Below, piece by piece: positions 1 through 12,090 of a DNA stretch of 64,000 bases (the first letter of the stretch is position 1; every line of letters starts with the position of its first letter). Below the pieces are notes generated by a model, which worked only from the letters and a program-made list of their open reading frames with translations, was not told where the DNA came from and made no database searches. The stretch covers positions 6,200,001-6,264,000 of the forward strand of contig CM034127.1 in NCBI GenBank assembly GCA_019914995.1, given 5' to 3'. The position numbers and the translations under genes are program-made. Source of the stretch: Acanthochlamys bracteata. Taxonomy: Eukaryota > Streptophyta > Magnoliopsida > Pandanales > Velloziaceae.

Positions 1-557
1 TTGGGCCTTTACATGTAACTGTAGATATGAAACTATATAAGTACAAAAGTATTTATTTTATAGATGTTCCACAAATCTTTATGGAGTGTGCAAATGAACA
101 CTATTAAAACATACTAAATTCATCAGCCTCATAATGGACAGTAAAAACTCACTTAAAAAATGTTTAATCTCGTATACCAAATACAATGCTAGAAGTTTTC
201 TAAACCTTCTACTTAAAGTATGATGAAAGAAATAAAATTTCCCGGACAAAATATTCGATTTTATACCAATAGAATCTCAATAATGACTAGACGTACAAAG
301 AAAATGTAAGCATCCACAAAGCCACAGCGTTTAAACATCATGCCGTACCAAGACAAAAATGCACTTCCATGTCCTATGGTCTAACGAGGAACTAAGCAAA
401 TCTCAGACAACTAAATCAACCAAGTTTTACAACAGTAACAGAAAAAAACTACTGAACTAATTTAACAAAATACCTCCTCAACCAAACCTAAAATGAAGAG
501 GTAACTCCCAGAAAATGTTATTATGGACAGAAACCGATAACAAAACAAAAAAATCAC
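1..557. other. Intron 2 of the G3BP-like gene, running off the window
   Basis: No further exon of the minus-strand NTF2-domain gene is visible here. The stretch is AT-rich, begins directly after the exon 2 splice donor at 557-556, and probably continues past the left edge of the window. Nothing else is recognised in it. Confidence 0.5.
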
Positions 558-885
558 CTGCAACCCAGCGGCAGCTTCGGCGGCGTCCCCATCAACTCGC
601 ATCATAGTGCTTCCATCGTAGTAGAACTGGTGCACCAGTTCCGGTCTCGACTGAAGCATATGGTAGTACTGGCTAACGAAATACGTCCCTACCTGTCCAG
701 CAATTCAAATCCAAATAAATAAAAAACACACACAAAAAAAAAAACGAACAACCAAATCGAAAGAGCAAACCAAACAAAGCCACCTGCAATCCAATTCCAT
801 ATCAAATAGAACAAAGAACAAAAATGAACGAACAAAGAAAACAGACCTGCATAGCACTGAAATGGCCCGGTAGAGCCGACGCCAT
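558..885 (-). CDS. NTF2-domain (G3BP-like) RNA-binding protein, first two coding exons
   Basis: Two coding exons on the minus strand join cleanly. Exon 1 (885-847, ATG at 885) gives 13 residues, MASALPGHFSAMQ, ending at a CAG|GT donor. Exon 2 (692-558, after an ACAG acceptor) gives 45 residues that include FVSQYYHMLQSRPELVHQFY and the motif STMMRVDGD. Both junctions are in phase 0. This is the N-terminal half of an NTF2-like domain as found in plant G3BP-type proteins, which carry NTF2 and then an RRM and are linked to stress granules and RNA binding. The remaining NTF2 domain and the RRM must lie left of the window. The leader contains a GA-rich tract. The family call rests on the residue pattern; the RRM is inferred from the family and not seen. 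Confidence 0.8.
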
Positions 886-1001
886 ATTGCTCCGCCGCAC
901 CGCGGACCTCCGATCTCGTGTTAGCGAATAGATCGCTTCCCACACGAGCCGTAGATCTAAACCTTTTGTAAATCCCTCACGAAGTTGCCACAACACTTAT
1001 G

Positions 1002-1027
1002 CTCTCTCTCTCTCTCTCTCTCTCTCT
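1002..1027. repeat. (CT)n microsatellite in the leader or promoter of the G3BP-like gene
   Basis: About thirteen CT dinucleotides, read as GA on the gene's own strand, lie some 120 bases upstream of the start codon at 885. GA/CT tracts are common in plant 5' leaders and core promoters. A regulatory role here is inferred from position only. Confidence 0.7.
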
Positions 1028-1063
1028 GTTTCTATCTTCTTCGTGGGCGCGCTTTAAAACCTT

Positions 1064-2396
1064 GTGATGTATATCCAGCGAGCTCTGGGGCAATTCAACC
1101 AAACAAAAGAAAAAGAAAAGAACGCGGTTTGGCTTATCTCGATCAGTAGTGAGAGAGAAGAAAGGGGGCAAACGCAAGATGGTTCTCAGCAAGTGAGAGT
1201 GGCGATTCTTGTCTTTATAGTTTATAGTATCCCGGTTTTTGGAGTCCCGCAATCCCTAAAACTATCATACTTTCCCGAATTACGTTACGAATTTGTGTTC
1301 CGATGGTCGGGATTTATAATAAATAGTCATGGATTCTAATTTAATTACAATAACGCAATTTCATGAAAAGTTCCGGAATGAAAAGTTTCGGACAATAAAG
1401 TACTGCCCGAATTGGGAAAAGCGGTATCCAGCGAGTGCAAGAGTGGCGGTAGGCGTTTCTAGCCCAAGTAAGGACCGTTTCGTAGTCCTTATAAAAGAGA
1501 ATCTTTCTGAAAAATAATTTTATTTTTTTAAAATACGAATTTTATTTTTTTTACTTTTAAAATTTTTATAAAAATATGTAATAAAAAAATTTTATTTTGT
1601 AGAATTTTTCTACATTATCTAAATTTTTAAATAAATTTTTTAAATACTTATAAAATATATATTAAAAAATATAAAATAGAAAAAAATTAAAAAGCTGCTT
1701 ATGATAATCAGTGCCAAATAACCTCCTCAATTACTGCGGGAACGTTCAATAGTGCTTATTAAAAAAAAAATTTTGAACAAAATTTTTAATATATTTTATT
1801 TTATAAAAATAATAATTATAATTATTTTATAATTTATATTATATATATTTTTTAAAAAATTTTATAAAAAAATCGTGCATAGTACGGGCTAGTGCGTCAC
1901 GAAACTAAAAATAATTATTAAAAAACATTTTAAAAGGTTTTCTAAAATATTATTTTATAAATATTTTTAAAAATTAAATTATATATAATTATTTTATTTT
2001 AATAATTTATTTTGTATATTTAATTTTTTGTAAAATTTTTTTAACTTATAAAAGAGATTATTGGAATGATAAGCAATTCCAATGCTAAAAGATGGACGAG
2101 AATTAACGATGATAGATCGTGCATAGTAGGTGGAGGCGGGTGCGTGTTCCGAATGCAGCGTGCCTTGCGTGTGGATACGTGAAACAGATGATAGATTGGC
2201 TGTAGCAATTCATCGAACAGTTAAAAGGCGTAACATGGTTCGGTCAAATTTAACGTACTACGTTCTTATTTGTTTTATTTCATTATTTGCATAATATATT
2301 ACCGTAAGGTATCAATTGGTATGAAAAATCTTCTGCTCCAACAAAATCATAAAGTGCCCCGATTATACTGCTTGCTCTGGACAGGATAATTTTTCT
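1064..2396. other. Intergenic spacer, no gene recognised
   Basis: The first 440 bases are fairly balanced in composition and probably hold the promoter of the minus-strand G3BP-like gene. The open frames there (91 and 62 residues) match nothing I know. An ATG followed by a GTGAG donor-like site near 1180 could start a short plus-strand exon, but no downstream exon was found. From about 1500 to 2060 the sequence is extremely AT-rich and resembles the short A/T-rich MITE family seen elsewhere in the window. Confidence 0.4.
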
Positions 2397-3643
2397 CTAA
2401 CCTTTGGCAATTCCACTTTTTGCAACACTACACAACTGTACGAACTTTCCTACCCCTACACCCGAGCAAAGCCCTTTGCAACCATATGGCCCAATGACGC
2501 CCTTAGCAAAGCCCTCCATACCACCTCTTCGAGACAACACAAGTTTGTCTTTCAACGGCTGCAGAACTGGTTCTACTATAAGGAAAAATATTTTTGTTTG
2601 TACATCCTGTCTGAAGAAAGTGCCCATTGCTGCAATGTAAATAAGTCGTTGGTACCAAAACTTTGAATGATAGTTGACATTACTTATTGGTATCAAACCT
2701 GACATTCGACAATTCTAACTTCTTTCGACATCAGCTAACTCAAATCAATATACTAGTAGAATACTAGACTGCTTTCTATATCCCTGTATACAAGGAGAAT
2801 TTGGTTGATAGATTCTGTGGAAGCGTCAACAAGAAGACCATATTTGCCCTGGCATCCTCCTTGTTCTGCCCTGTAGTAATCCAATGGGGCCTAAGTTCCT
2901 AAGGATGTAGCTCCACAGTCAAGAAGGCATAGTTCCTAAGGTGTGCTTCCTAAAGAACCCCTTCCTAAGGATGACACTCTCTCCTTGAATGCTATGCATG
3001 GACTACAGACCTCAAACTGTTCGAGTGGTTGGCCGGATTAAAACCTAGCAAGTGTTCATCTTAATAAACTATCATAGAGCAATTAGCAAAGCAAATTACC
3101 TCAACTCCATTGCTGTGCCACCCCAGCAGAGCTAGCGGAAGCCATTTACTATGGAACTCCAATTACAGTTCAGGACACAAATCTTTTGGTCGATGCATAC
3201 CAATTTCCCCTTGGCGGAGCAAATTTAGTTATGGGATACAATCGCTCAAGAGCCTCATGGACGTCCTTTGCACTTGGAGATACACCCATATGCTCTCTTT
3301 TCAACAAGGACAGAAATTTATGCTCTACGGAATCTGTGAAGGAGACATCTCTTGCTTGTCAACTCTTGCCCATATATGGAACTATATTCGACTCGCATTT
3401 TGGCAATCTCAGATACAGATATTCCTCACACTCCTCTTCCTGCTAACTTTCAGCTACTACTGGACAAGCATCTAATAGTCTTCGGCTCCCCTATGGCATA
3501 CAACCCAGTTGCTCCATCGACTATGACATTTCTCTACTTCTTGGATATCCTCCTGTAAACATATTGCCGTATTGATTGCTTTGAATTCCGAAGATAGAGA
3601 TTAAGAGGACACTACATAGATGTTCTTATTGGGATCATACGCC
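2397..3643. other. Coding-like but unrecognised sequence, probably decayed
   Basis: Composition is less AT-rich than the surroundings and long frames are open on both strands. A plus-strand frame from about 3125 to 3446 is open for over 100 codons, with the stretch TPITVQDTNLLVDAYQFPLG. A minus-strand frame over about 3240-3430 is open for about 60 codons, with LKREHMGVSPSAKDVHEALE. I recognise neither. Because exon-like segments upstream are on the minus strand, this may be the 3' part of the same minus-strand gene. A pseudogene or captured fragment is equally possible. Confidence 0.25.
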
Positions 3644-3838
3644 CTAGCTCCTCAACATCCTCCTCTCATTTCTTGCTCTTGAAGCAGAAGAATAGGACTT
3701 GGTATTTCTGCGTGGATTAGTGGGGCTCTCATTAACATCACTATCAAATACAAGTTCTCTATACAGGTTATTTAATGAGCTCCTGGATGAATTACATAGA
3801 GCATAATTCTTTTCTAAATTGGATCTATGATCTAGAAC
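3644..3838 (-). CDS. Exon-like segment of an unrecognised minus-strand gene
   Basis: A 64-codon frame ending in TAG starts just after a CCAG acceptor-like site on the minus strand. It contains SSRSSLNNLYRELVFDSDVN and then a basic, serine-rich tail (SASRARNERRMLRS). Hydrophilic, charged composition fits a nuclear or regulatory protein. The phase does not join directly to the candidate first exon at 4838-4674, so an intermediate exon or a frame break would be needed. Family unknown; it could be a relic. Confidence 0.25.
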   Translation of the reverse strand, partial: VLDHRSNLEKNYALCNSSRSSLNNLYRELVFDSDVNESPTNPRRNTKSYSSASRARNERRMLRS

Positions 3839-3889
3839 TACTGGATATCAGTCCAGGACCATAAGTTGCACAAAACTGCATTTTGCACC

Positions 3890-4165
3890 ATAACAACAAT
3901 AAATTGTTGGCTTTGCTTTTCTACTATTTTTTATTCTAATTTTTAATAAATTTTTTAAAGTATTTTACAGAATTTATTTAAATTTTTAAAAAATACAGAA
4001 AAATTATACATCGTAAGATCTTATTATTGATTATTTTTATTATTTTTAAAAATAAAAGATAACAGCTCATTCTTTTTAGAAAAGAACGAAAATAACTTCG
4101 TTTCAAAAAACTCTTTTTAGAAGCACTAAAAAACATCAAAGATATTATTATACCTAACAAATATC
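3890..4165. mobile_element. Short AT-rich MITE-like repeat, degenerate copy
   Basis: The order of motifs (pyrimidine-rich head, ATTTTATAAA-like core, GTAAGATCTTATTATTG, then an A-rich stretch ending in GAAGCACT) matches the Tourist-like family whose clear copies lie at 54893-55151 and 60221-60461. Terminal repeats and target duplication are not clear in this copy. Confidence 0.35.
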
Positions 4166-4673
4166 CCGGCCACCTTTCATGCGTGCATAAATCACATTTT
4201 TTACATTATCTTCGAAATTTTGATTTTTTTTGTTTTTGTTTATAACATTGTTGCCTACAATTGTACATTACAGGAGCACTTACAACACTTAGACTTGGTA
4301 TCCACCTTGGCACGTGAACACCCACATATAAGCATGACCAAATGCTAAATTGGATATCGATTGGGATGTCGTTCTCTACAATACCTAGGATATGTTGTGT
4401 ATGTAGAAGGATTTGCTATGTACTAGTTTGAGTTTTAATCCATGCCTGACTAGCCAAACCCCAACCTTATATCACTTTGGAGATTCTTAGGAGGATACTG
4501 CATGTTTTAATTAAGAATTACGTTCTGTTGCCATCGTATTGACGGTCTTGCTTGAAAAGGATTCTTTGCTTAGTCTGAGGCTTCAGATGCCGCCTTTCAG
4601 CATCTCAAGAAAGCAATACCCAAGACTATCTTTTCTCAAGATCACAAGCTCATTATCTTCTTATTGTGCTTAC

Positions 4674-4838
4674 GCATTGTATAACAACATCATCTTCCGC
4701 ATCCGCTTCACCGTCGAACAAGTACTTGAGCCAGTCGACTGTACGCGCAGGTACCTCACTCTCCTTTTCCTTCCCCTTATCGTCCGAACTTATTTCAACA
4801 ATGCTACGATCAGCCCCCTTAACTGAATCAAAGCCCAT
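4674..4838 (-). CDS. Candidate first exon of an unrecognised gene
   Basis: On the minus strand an ATG in an AAGCATGGG context opens a 55-codon frame that ends at a TGC|GTAAGC splice donor (donor GT at 4673-4672). The protein begins MGFDSVKGADRSIVEISSDD, continues with a basic KGKEKESEVPARTVDW stretch, and has an acidic segment (FDGEADAEDDVV). Upstream sequence to about 5200 is pyrimidine-rich on this strand, as expected of a plant 5' leader. The acidic serine patch ISSDD is typical of nuclear proteins. I do not recognise the family, and the downstream exons are uncertain (see 3644-3838). Confidence 0.35.
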
Positions 4839-5377
4839 GCTTTACTTCAAAATCAAAAGAAGCAAACGCTTAAAGTTGAAAAAAGAAAAGAGTATGAATC
4901 AGGTGATTAAATTCGCAGGAGAAGATTCTTCAACTGATCGAACTAAAAATATTAACATGGGAACCTTTATAAAAGCCATAAAGAAAAAAATTATCGACAG
5001 AAACAATCTGAGAGAATTACATCTTAAACAACAACAAATTAGAAAGTATAAGGGACGGAAATTAAAGAATTTAGAGAAGAGAAAGAGTGGGAATGCTAAG
5101 GGGTGACTGCGTCGGCGAAGAGAGAATTAAGAGAAAGATAAAATCGAAGTGAACGAATTTGAATTAAAGCAAGAATGATTGTTTTGGTTTTTGCCATTAA
5201 TTAATAATTCATTTATTATTGTAATTGGAATGAAACGGAAACCGTCTGCACCCTGTGATGGCGGGTTACGGTGTGAAAAAGTTTGATTGCAGTCCCTACT
5301 CTCCGCGGTTACCTAACGGCTCCGGACGCAACTCAATTCAAAAGTGTAGTCTGGGCCTGCGGAAGTTTGGAACTTAG

Positions 5378-5890
5378 CGCGTTTGGCATGACATTTGAAA
5401 AACTATTTTTTAATTTTTTTATATTTTATTTTTTTAATATATATTTTATAAATATCTAGAAAATTTATTTAAAAATTTAGAGAGTGTAAAAAAATTCTAC
5501 GTAATGAGATCTTTTTATTATATATTTTTATTATGTTTTAGAAGTAAAAAAAATAAAATTCATTTAAAAAAAATAATAAAAATATCTTCCATTCTAAAAA
5601 GTTCTATTTCATAAGCAATACTCTGAAACGTGTTTGTTTTGGAGGCGTTTTCGTTTCATTTCACTCTATTTTAAATTTTTTATTTTATTTTATAATTTTA
5701 AAAAAAATTTTACAAATTTTATAAATTTATTTAAAAATATAAAAAATTTATACAAAGTAAGATTTTATTATACTTATTTTTATTATATTTTTGAAATAAA
5801 AATAGAGCTTATCTTTTGAAATAGAATAAAAATAATTTTTGTTTTAAAAAAATTTATTTTAAAAACAATTTCAAACATCAAAATTTATTG
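5378..5890. mobile_element. Two adjacent Tourist-like MITE copies, degenerate
   Basis: About 5378-5640 begins with GCGTTTGG and ends with TTTCATAAGCAATACTCTG followed by an inverted CGTGTTTG. The interior carries TAATGAGATCTTTTTATTAT, as in the copy at 60221-60461. A second, more diverged copy follows directly to about 5890. Target duplications cannot be assigned because the two copies abut. The rest of the spacer from 5107 to 6636 is AT-rich and shows no gene. Confidence 0.45.
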
Positions 5891-6636
5891 TAAAATTTAC
5901 AAAAATATATATTTATTTTATTTAATAAAATATAATATTAAATTTGATGGTGTTTAATTCAGCTATATCTTATAAAATTTTTAAATATTATAAAAAATTA
6001 TTCAAAATAAGAAGCTGAAATAAAATAAAAAAATAAGAATAAAGAATACCAAATATACACTAAATGCAATGTTCTACAACATTATTTCTATTAACATTAT
6101 TGCTATTATTGATGACTATTAACGAAAAAAGCACATCAAAATTATCAAATTAATACGCGATTTAATAAAATTATTAACTTTGAGTTATTGATGCTTTTTC
6201 GTCTAATTATTTATTACCGTAAGTCTAGTACTACTTTATACAAAAAGTAATTATCTTTATCTAAGAGACTTTCTTTCCTTTTTAAGTTCGCTTTTTTGCA
6301 TTTAGTGTTTAGGTTTTCGATATTATATGAAGAAGTCCTGAAGTCTGTATATTTTTTCAAATGAAGTTAACTAAGTGCTAACTTTATCATTATGAGGAAT
6401 TAATTAATTTGGTAACTAATGAAGAACTGCTTAATTTATTTTTCTGTTTTATAAAAATATCATTTTGTGTATCTTAGTTTGTATTCTGAGTGATATATGT
6501 TTGAAAATAGAGGATTAATTTAAACAAAATGATAAATATTACAATATGCATATAGATGCCTATAATAATACTGAATTATAATATAGATAAAAAACTTTTT
6601 GAGTTCTTTTTTGGTATACTCTTTGTCTATGTTGGC

Positions 6637-7411
6637 TAGGAGTGACAATTTAAATTGATGGGTCGGTATCAGATCGACCATTTAATAGTCTCATCAAATT
6701 CGTTTAATTCTAACTAATTCATAAATTTATACGGATCAAAATTGTTAATTCTAAACCAACATATTTAATAATTGAATCAAATTCGATTTCGATCTATTTA
6801 ATAATTAAAATTAATAATTTTATTTATATATTTTTAAGTTTGAGTGAATTTATAAAATCAGTTACAATAAATATTGTGCGGTGTTCTTGATGAAGAGATC
6901 TGGTGAGTGTCTGTCAAATTATGCATTTCGTAATATCTTTATCGATCCTTACAATGCTATAATAAATTTTTATTTTTATCTTCTAAAATATGTGGTGACA
7001 GCAAAAATTTTATAATTATAAATATATAGTAATACTTTCGATAATATTATATTTCTCATATTGTACTATTTTATAAATACAATATAATTATAAAAATAAA
7101 TGATTCATTATAAACATAATATAATTATAATAAATTATAATTAACTATTATTGATTTTTTTTTCGTTGTCAAAATTTTATTGTACAGTATGAGAAAATCG
7201 AAAAAGAGTTGTTCATTTTATGAGTGACAATCCAAATTGATGGATTAGTTTTTGGTCCATCTAGATCGATCTATTTAATAACTGAGTCAAATTCATTCAA
7301 TATTAACCAAACCCATAAATTTTTACGGATAAAAAATATCAATCATAATCTGAATTAAATGGGTCGATTTCGGATTGAATTTTTGAGTCTTATTATATAT
7401 TACCACCCCTA
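6637..7411 (-). mobile_element. hAT-like non-autonomous element, old copy
   Basis: The left end TAGGAGTGACAATTTAAATT and the right end ATTACCACCCCTA are terminal inverted repeats of the TAGGGGTGRCAA type. End to end, this element is the reverse complement of the copy at 43583-44437, including the internal block ATATGTGGTGACAGC at about 6990. No transposase remains. Flanking bases do not form a clear 8-bp duplication, so this copy is probably older than the 43.6-kb one. Confidence 0.6.
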
Positions 7412-7949
7412 TATTACGGATTGATTAAAAAGTTTAAAACAAATCTTTTAGAATTTTTTATAAGTTTAAAAAAAATTTTGTACAAATAATTATTTAATGA
7501 AGTACAGTTGATCCATATTTTTTTTACTTTTAGAAAAATATTTTAAGAATTTTATCCATAACTTTTTTTTACTTGAAAACTCCAAAAATTACTCCCAAAA
7601 ACCATAATAAATATGACTTTTATTATTTTTTCCTATATATTAATCATCCATATTTAATTCTGCGTTTTACTATTTTTTAATTAATTATACGTCTATTTTC
7701 TTTTTTAACTAAAAGAATAAACTTGTTTTGTAAAAAATTTATAAAAAATTCCTTTTCTTTAATAGTTTGACTTTTAAGCAACCCAAATGAACCCTCGATA
7801 TGCAAACAAGACTTATTTCTTGTTACAATGAAAGTCCTAATAACACCACTTTTTTTGAAACGGGCAGAAAACTGATGTCAAGACATTTTAATGGTATTGA
7901 AGGTAAAAAACGATTAATTTCTTAGTCGTCTTTAGATTATGGCATTTGA

Positions 7950-8190
7950 ACAATTCGTAGATTCCTTCTGCTCTTTATGCTGAAGCTTATGCCATGCGAG
8001 AAGCTCCGCAATTATGTTTGGACATGCGTTCCAAAGATTTTTGTACTTGAATGTGATTGCTTTAACGCAATTGCATCAATCTAGAACGACTTGCACTCAG
8101 GAACTTTTGCGAACTATATTATCATCTTAGCAACGAAGTTTGTGTTAAGGAGATTAATCACATTAATCGTAAGATTATGCTGTTAGAAAT
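7950..8190 (+). pseudogene. Relic of a retroelement-type RNase H (RVT_3) domain
   Basis: The plus strand encodes, with a frame change, LYAEAYAMREAPQLCLDMRS and then IFVLECDCFNAIASI and DLHSGTFANYIII. The pattern (AEA, about 25 residues, ESD/ECD, then HxxR-like HINRKI) is that of the RNase H-like domain common in plant non-LTR retroelements and related proteins. Stops interrupt it. No reverse transcriptase is visible next to it. Confidence 0.4.
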
Positions 8191-8199
8191 CTGGCCTAT

Positions 8200-11100
8200 T
8201 ACTTAAAACCAATTGGTTGATAAGCAAAGAGGGCCCAAAATCTTATATAACAGTACTAATTTATATTATTAAATAACGTGAGTTTGTTATTTCAATAGCC
8301 CTCTCAAATTAATGATGCTGCAAGAAGCATTAAGAAGTGTCAATCAAAGTTTTATTATCTCCTACCCTCCCCCTTCATGGGGCAGATAATTCTTTTGACA
8401 GTGTATATAATCTCTTTTATAATGTAGATACACTTTTCTTTATTGGATATACAATCCTCTTTTACGAGGCAAACTAAAACCCTTTTATAGGGTATATTAC
8501 TTCTTTTTCCAGAGAAAACATTCTCCTTTTACATGGCACAATTTTCTCGAGCTGGTCTTCATACCATATCAATAAACCATTTGATTCAAAAGATTAAACT
8601 AATAAAAGATGATTATTATTCAATTAAATATATTACAACGCGCTTCTGCACCTATAAGCTATTTTGGCTTGATACAGCATAGGGTCGCATATGGTCTCGC
8701 ACAAAGTTATATAGGTTGCACAAGTCGCGGATAACGTTTGCATAAATCATACAAAGTCACAGACATAGCATAACACTGGTTGCATAGAGTAGGATAGCAC
8801 ACATAGAGTTATTTTATATTTAGTTTGGATTGTTTAATATTTACGAGGTAGTACATGCAACAGTTCTTATGGGTAAGTGTATATTCATTTATGGTTGGTA
8901 TTTGAAAATTAAGAAGTATAAATAGTAATTGGTGTTGGCATTATAAACACTTTGCTTAATTTAAAGTTAATGTCTGATATTATCATTCGGAGTAGTCTTA
9001 TGGTAATATGTTATAGTTATTATGAAAATTGTATAGATTTTTCCCTCGAGATTTATGGGAGATTCTGCAGAAAATTTTAATAATTTCGGCACGTGCGGAA
9101 TGAAAGTGGTGTTTTAGTTAAGATTTACTGGGCTGGATCGAATTCGGATATAACATAGACTTGATCTGAACCAGAGCTTGTCACGGACTGGGAGCGGGGC
9201 ATGACAATATCTCCTTTGATCTATTTAGCACCCTACTAATATTTTCAACAAGTCCGAGGATGAGCTCTAGAATGCTGTGGACACGGACATCCATTACCCA
9301 TTTGGTTGGCCGAATGAAGTTTCTCCAGCCAGTAGAAGTTCATGTTCAATATTACTTCTTTCAATTGCCGTTAATTGCTTCCTAATATCACATGCTATGA
9401 AACCTGAATTTAGAATAAAAAATACAAACCACATTTATAGGAAAACTCTAGTTACCTCTAAATAAATACATCTAACACAATACCATAATACTTAATTATA
9501 CAACTAATTATATGTACAAATCACTCAAAATTACAAAGCCGACTATATGAAGGAAGACTATACACTCAACTTACATATTAGGTAACGTCACATTATTAGC
9601 TCCACACTACCCATCTTATTATATCTGCGAGATGCCAAAGAAAAAAAAAGTGAACCCAATCTAAGTAAAGCGAAAATACATAACGCATCGATTTAGGATT
9701 CCTAATGCATTACTAATTATTCCTATCATTCTACATAGAAAAATGCAAGGGTTGGATCGGATTAATTCTACTAAGTCCTGAATCGTCCCATATCGTTTCA
9801 GTCTCTAGCAGGTGGGGTACAATTATATGCAATGCATTATGTAACAATGAACAAGAAATAAAAATATATTAGTACGATTTTTTTCCAAACAATAATGAGT
9901 GTTGTTAAACATTTCTTAAGGAAAACATATTCATTGCAAACTTACTAGAATAAATAATAAAATTAAACCAAATTATAAATAAATAATTAGTTAAACATAA
10001 CACATTAAAATATAGATTAGTAAGTATTGATAGTTAAGTAACTAATTTAATAAATATATTAAGTAGTTGCTAAAGAATTATATAAGGAGCATAAAATCAT
10101 AAGTTAAAAGATAAATAAATAAATAAAATAAGAAAATAGTTAATAAAATAAATATTTTGTGACATTTTTGTAAAAACACAAATAAGCTGATAAATCAAAT
10201 ACTTTTACAAAATATATAAGTTTAACATATCATTATATCAAAACAAAATCCAATAGTTAGGAAGTTATGGTATCTAAACCTAAATCTAATCTCTAATCAC
10301 ATATCTCCTCCAGCACTCTGTGTTCTGGCTCCATCTGCACTTTACCGAAACTACCTTCATCCGGTTGATCAGTCTGGATGGGCCGTGATCTTACCCCCAC
10401 ATGCATTGGTCTACCTAATACTATAATCATAGGTGGGTAACTCTCTCCCACACTCAATAGAGTCTTGAACTCACCCTCTAACTTACTCGCATGTCCCAAT
10501 ACAGCATGAATATCCTAGCATAATGAAATACTTTTCATAAATTACAGTAATTTCTTTAAATGTTTGAATAGTTACTACAGTATATACTATATAACGCATA
10601 TAATATATTTATATATTAATATTTATTTGATAATCTGATTTGATCTAATGGGTCAAACTAGTGATCCGTTCAGTTAATTGATGATCCGATAATTTTTTCA
10701 GATCGTGGATCGAATTGGATTTTAAAACTATACTTTAGAGTACATTTGGGGATCTTGATTACTTATTAAATAAAAATTTTCTAATATTTTTTAAAAATAT
10801 TTTAGAAAACAAAGCTTTTAAATAATAAATCTAATGATACAAATTGTTATATTTTTAAAATTTTAAATTATATTATATAAAAATTAATTACATATATAAG
10901 ATTAAAAATTAAAATAAACTAGAGTCCAAAATAATTTCAGACGGTGCCTTAGGTAGGGATTCATGCTTGATAGGTTCCATATATTGATAAATAAAGACAT
11001 CTTAATCAAGCAAAATAGGATTTGTCAAAACATGTTCATTAAGAATCTTGAAGACTTATTTCTTTGCTTTTTCTTTTGAAATTTCTAAACATGATGGAAA

Positions 11101-12090
11101 AATTATGTGTCCCATCAAAATTCTCAAATTGCTTTTTGATTTTTCCAAACCTACTACTGCTACTAAAAGCATGGTTTCTTACGTTCTTATGTAAGTAGTG
11201 GGCTTCACCATTTAATCAATTTTTTCATTTCTAAAAAAGTTATATAAAATATTGTAAAATGTTTATTAAAAATATAAAATAAAAATTGAAATGAAAAAAA
11301 GTTAAAACTCTTAGCCAAAAAGTCTATATTTATACGGCATTTAGAAGTACTTTAAAATAAAAAAATTTTAATTAAAAAATATTTTAAATTTTTTTCAAAT
11401 GTAAGTTTTATTTTTATCTTAGAAATAATAATAATAACTAATAATAAGATACTATGATATAAAAACTTTTTATATTTTTTAAAATTTTATGAAACTTTAT
11501 AAAATACTACAAAATTTTTTTAAAAATATGAACTAAAAAATTAGAATAAGTAGTTGTTGAAATAGATTGGTAAACGGTGAGGGATAGTTATACGTTTCTC
11601 TACAATAAAACTAGCTTCATTTTCTAATTATTGTCATTTAGAAAATAATGACATTAATAATAATTAAGGAAAGAAGACGAAGACAAGCAAACAATGTTGC
11701 TGTGCTCCTCTTGTACATAATTGTCAGATCAGATTGAACCGTTCGAATCAATCCGGACGAAAAATCAGTCCGAATGTATAAATAAACTGTCCATGCAATC
11801 GATCCGCCTCGATCCGATATGACCCACTCGCCCGGATCAATTCGGATTGAATGAAATAAAAACAATAAAATTTGTGATATATTGATACAAAATTAATTAT
11901 TAGTAACTCTATACTGAAAATAGTTTGTCGTTTATATTTTATATTTGAATTCAATAATGCAAAAAAAAAGCTATTATACCTCATATATAAATATTAATTA
12001 TTAGTGACTTTTAAATTTTTATATTGTAAAATACTCAATCATATATACCTAAAAATATTTTAGTTTATTTATATCACTTTTATGAATCCT
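8200..12090. other. AT-rich intergenic spacer with repeat debris
   Basis: No gene is recognised. A short block near 9165-9210 (CACGGACTGGGAGCGGGGC) resembles ends of gypsy LTRs. On the minus strand at 10293-10499 a 68-codon frame (with GRPMHVGVRSRPIQTDQPDE) looks coding-like but is unassigned, and a similar short frame lies near 9277-9400. Blocks near 10630-10740 and 11700-11850 are rich in GATCCGAT-like motifs, typical of dispersed plant repeats. 11330-11570 is another A/T-rich MITE-like stretch. Confidence 0.4.

Noticed and set aside
1180-1200. Possible tiny first exon (ATGGTTCTCAGCAA before GTGAG)
   Set aside because: No matching downstream exon was found in the following kilobases, and the site can arise by chance.
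4666-5106. 146-codon plus-strand frame ending in a lysine-rich tail
   Set aside because: Its first part is antisense to the better minus-strand exon candidate, and the lysine-rich part is the reverse of a pyrimidine-rich leader.
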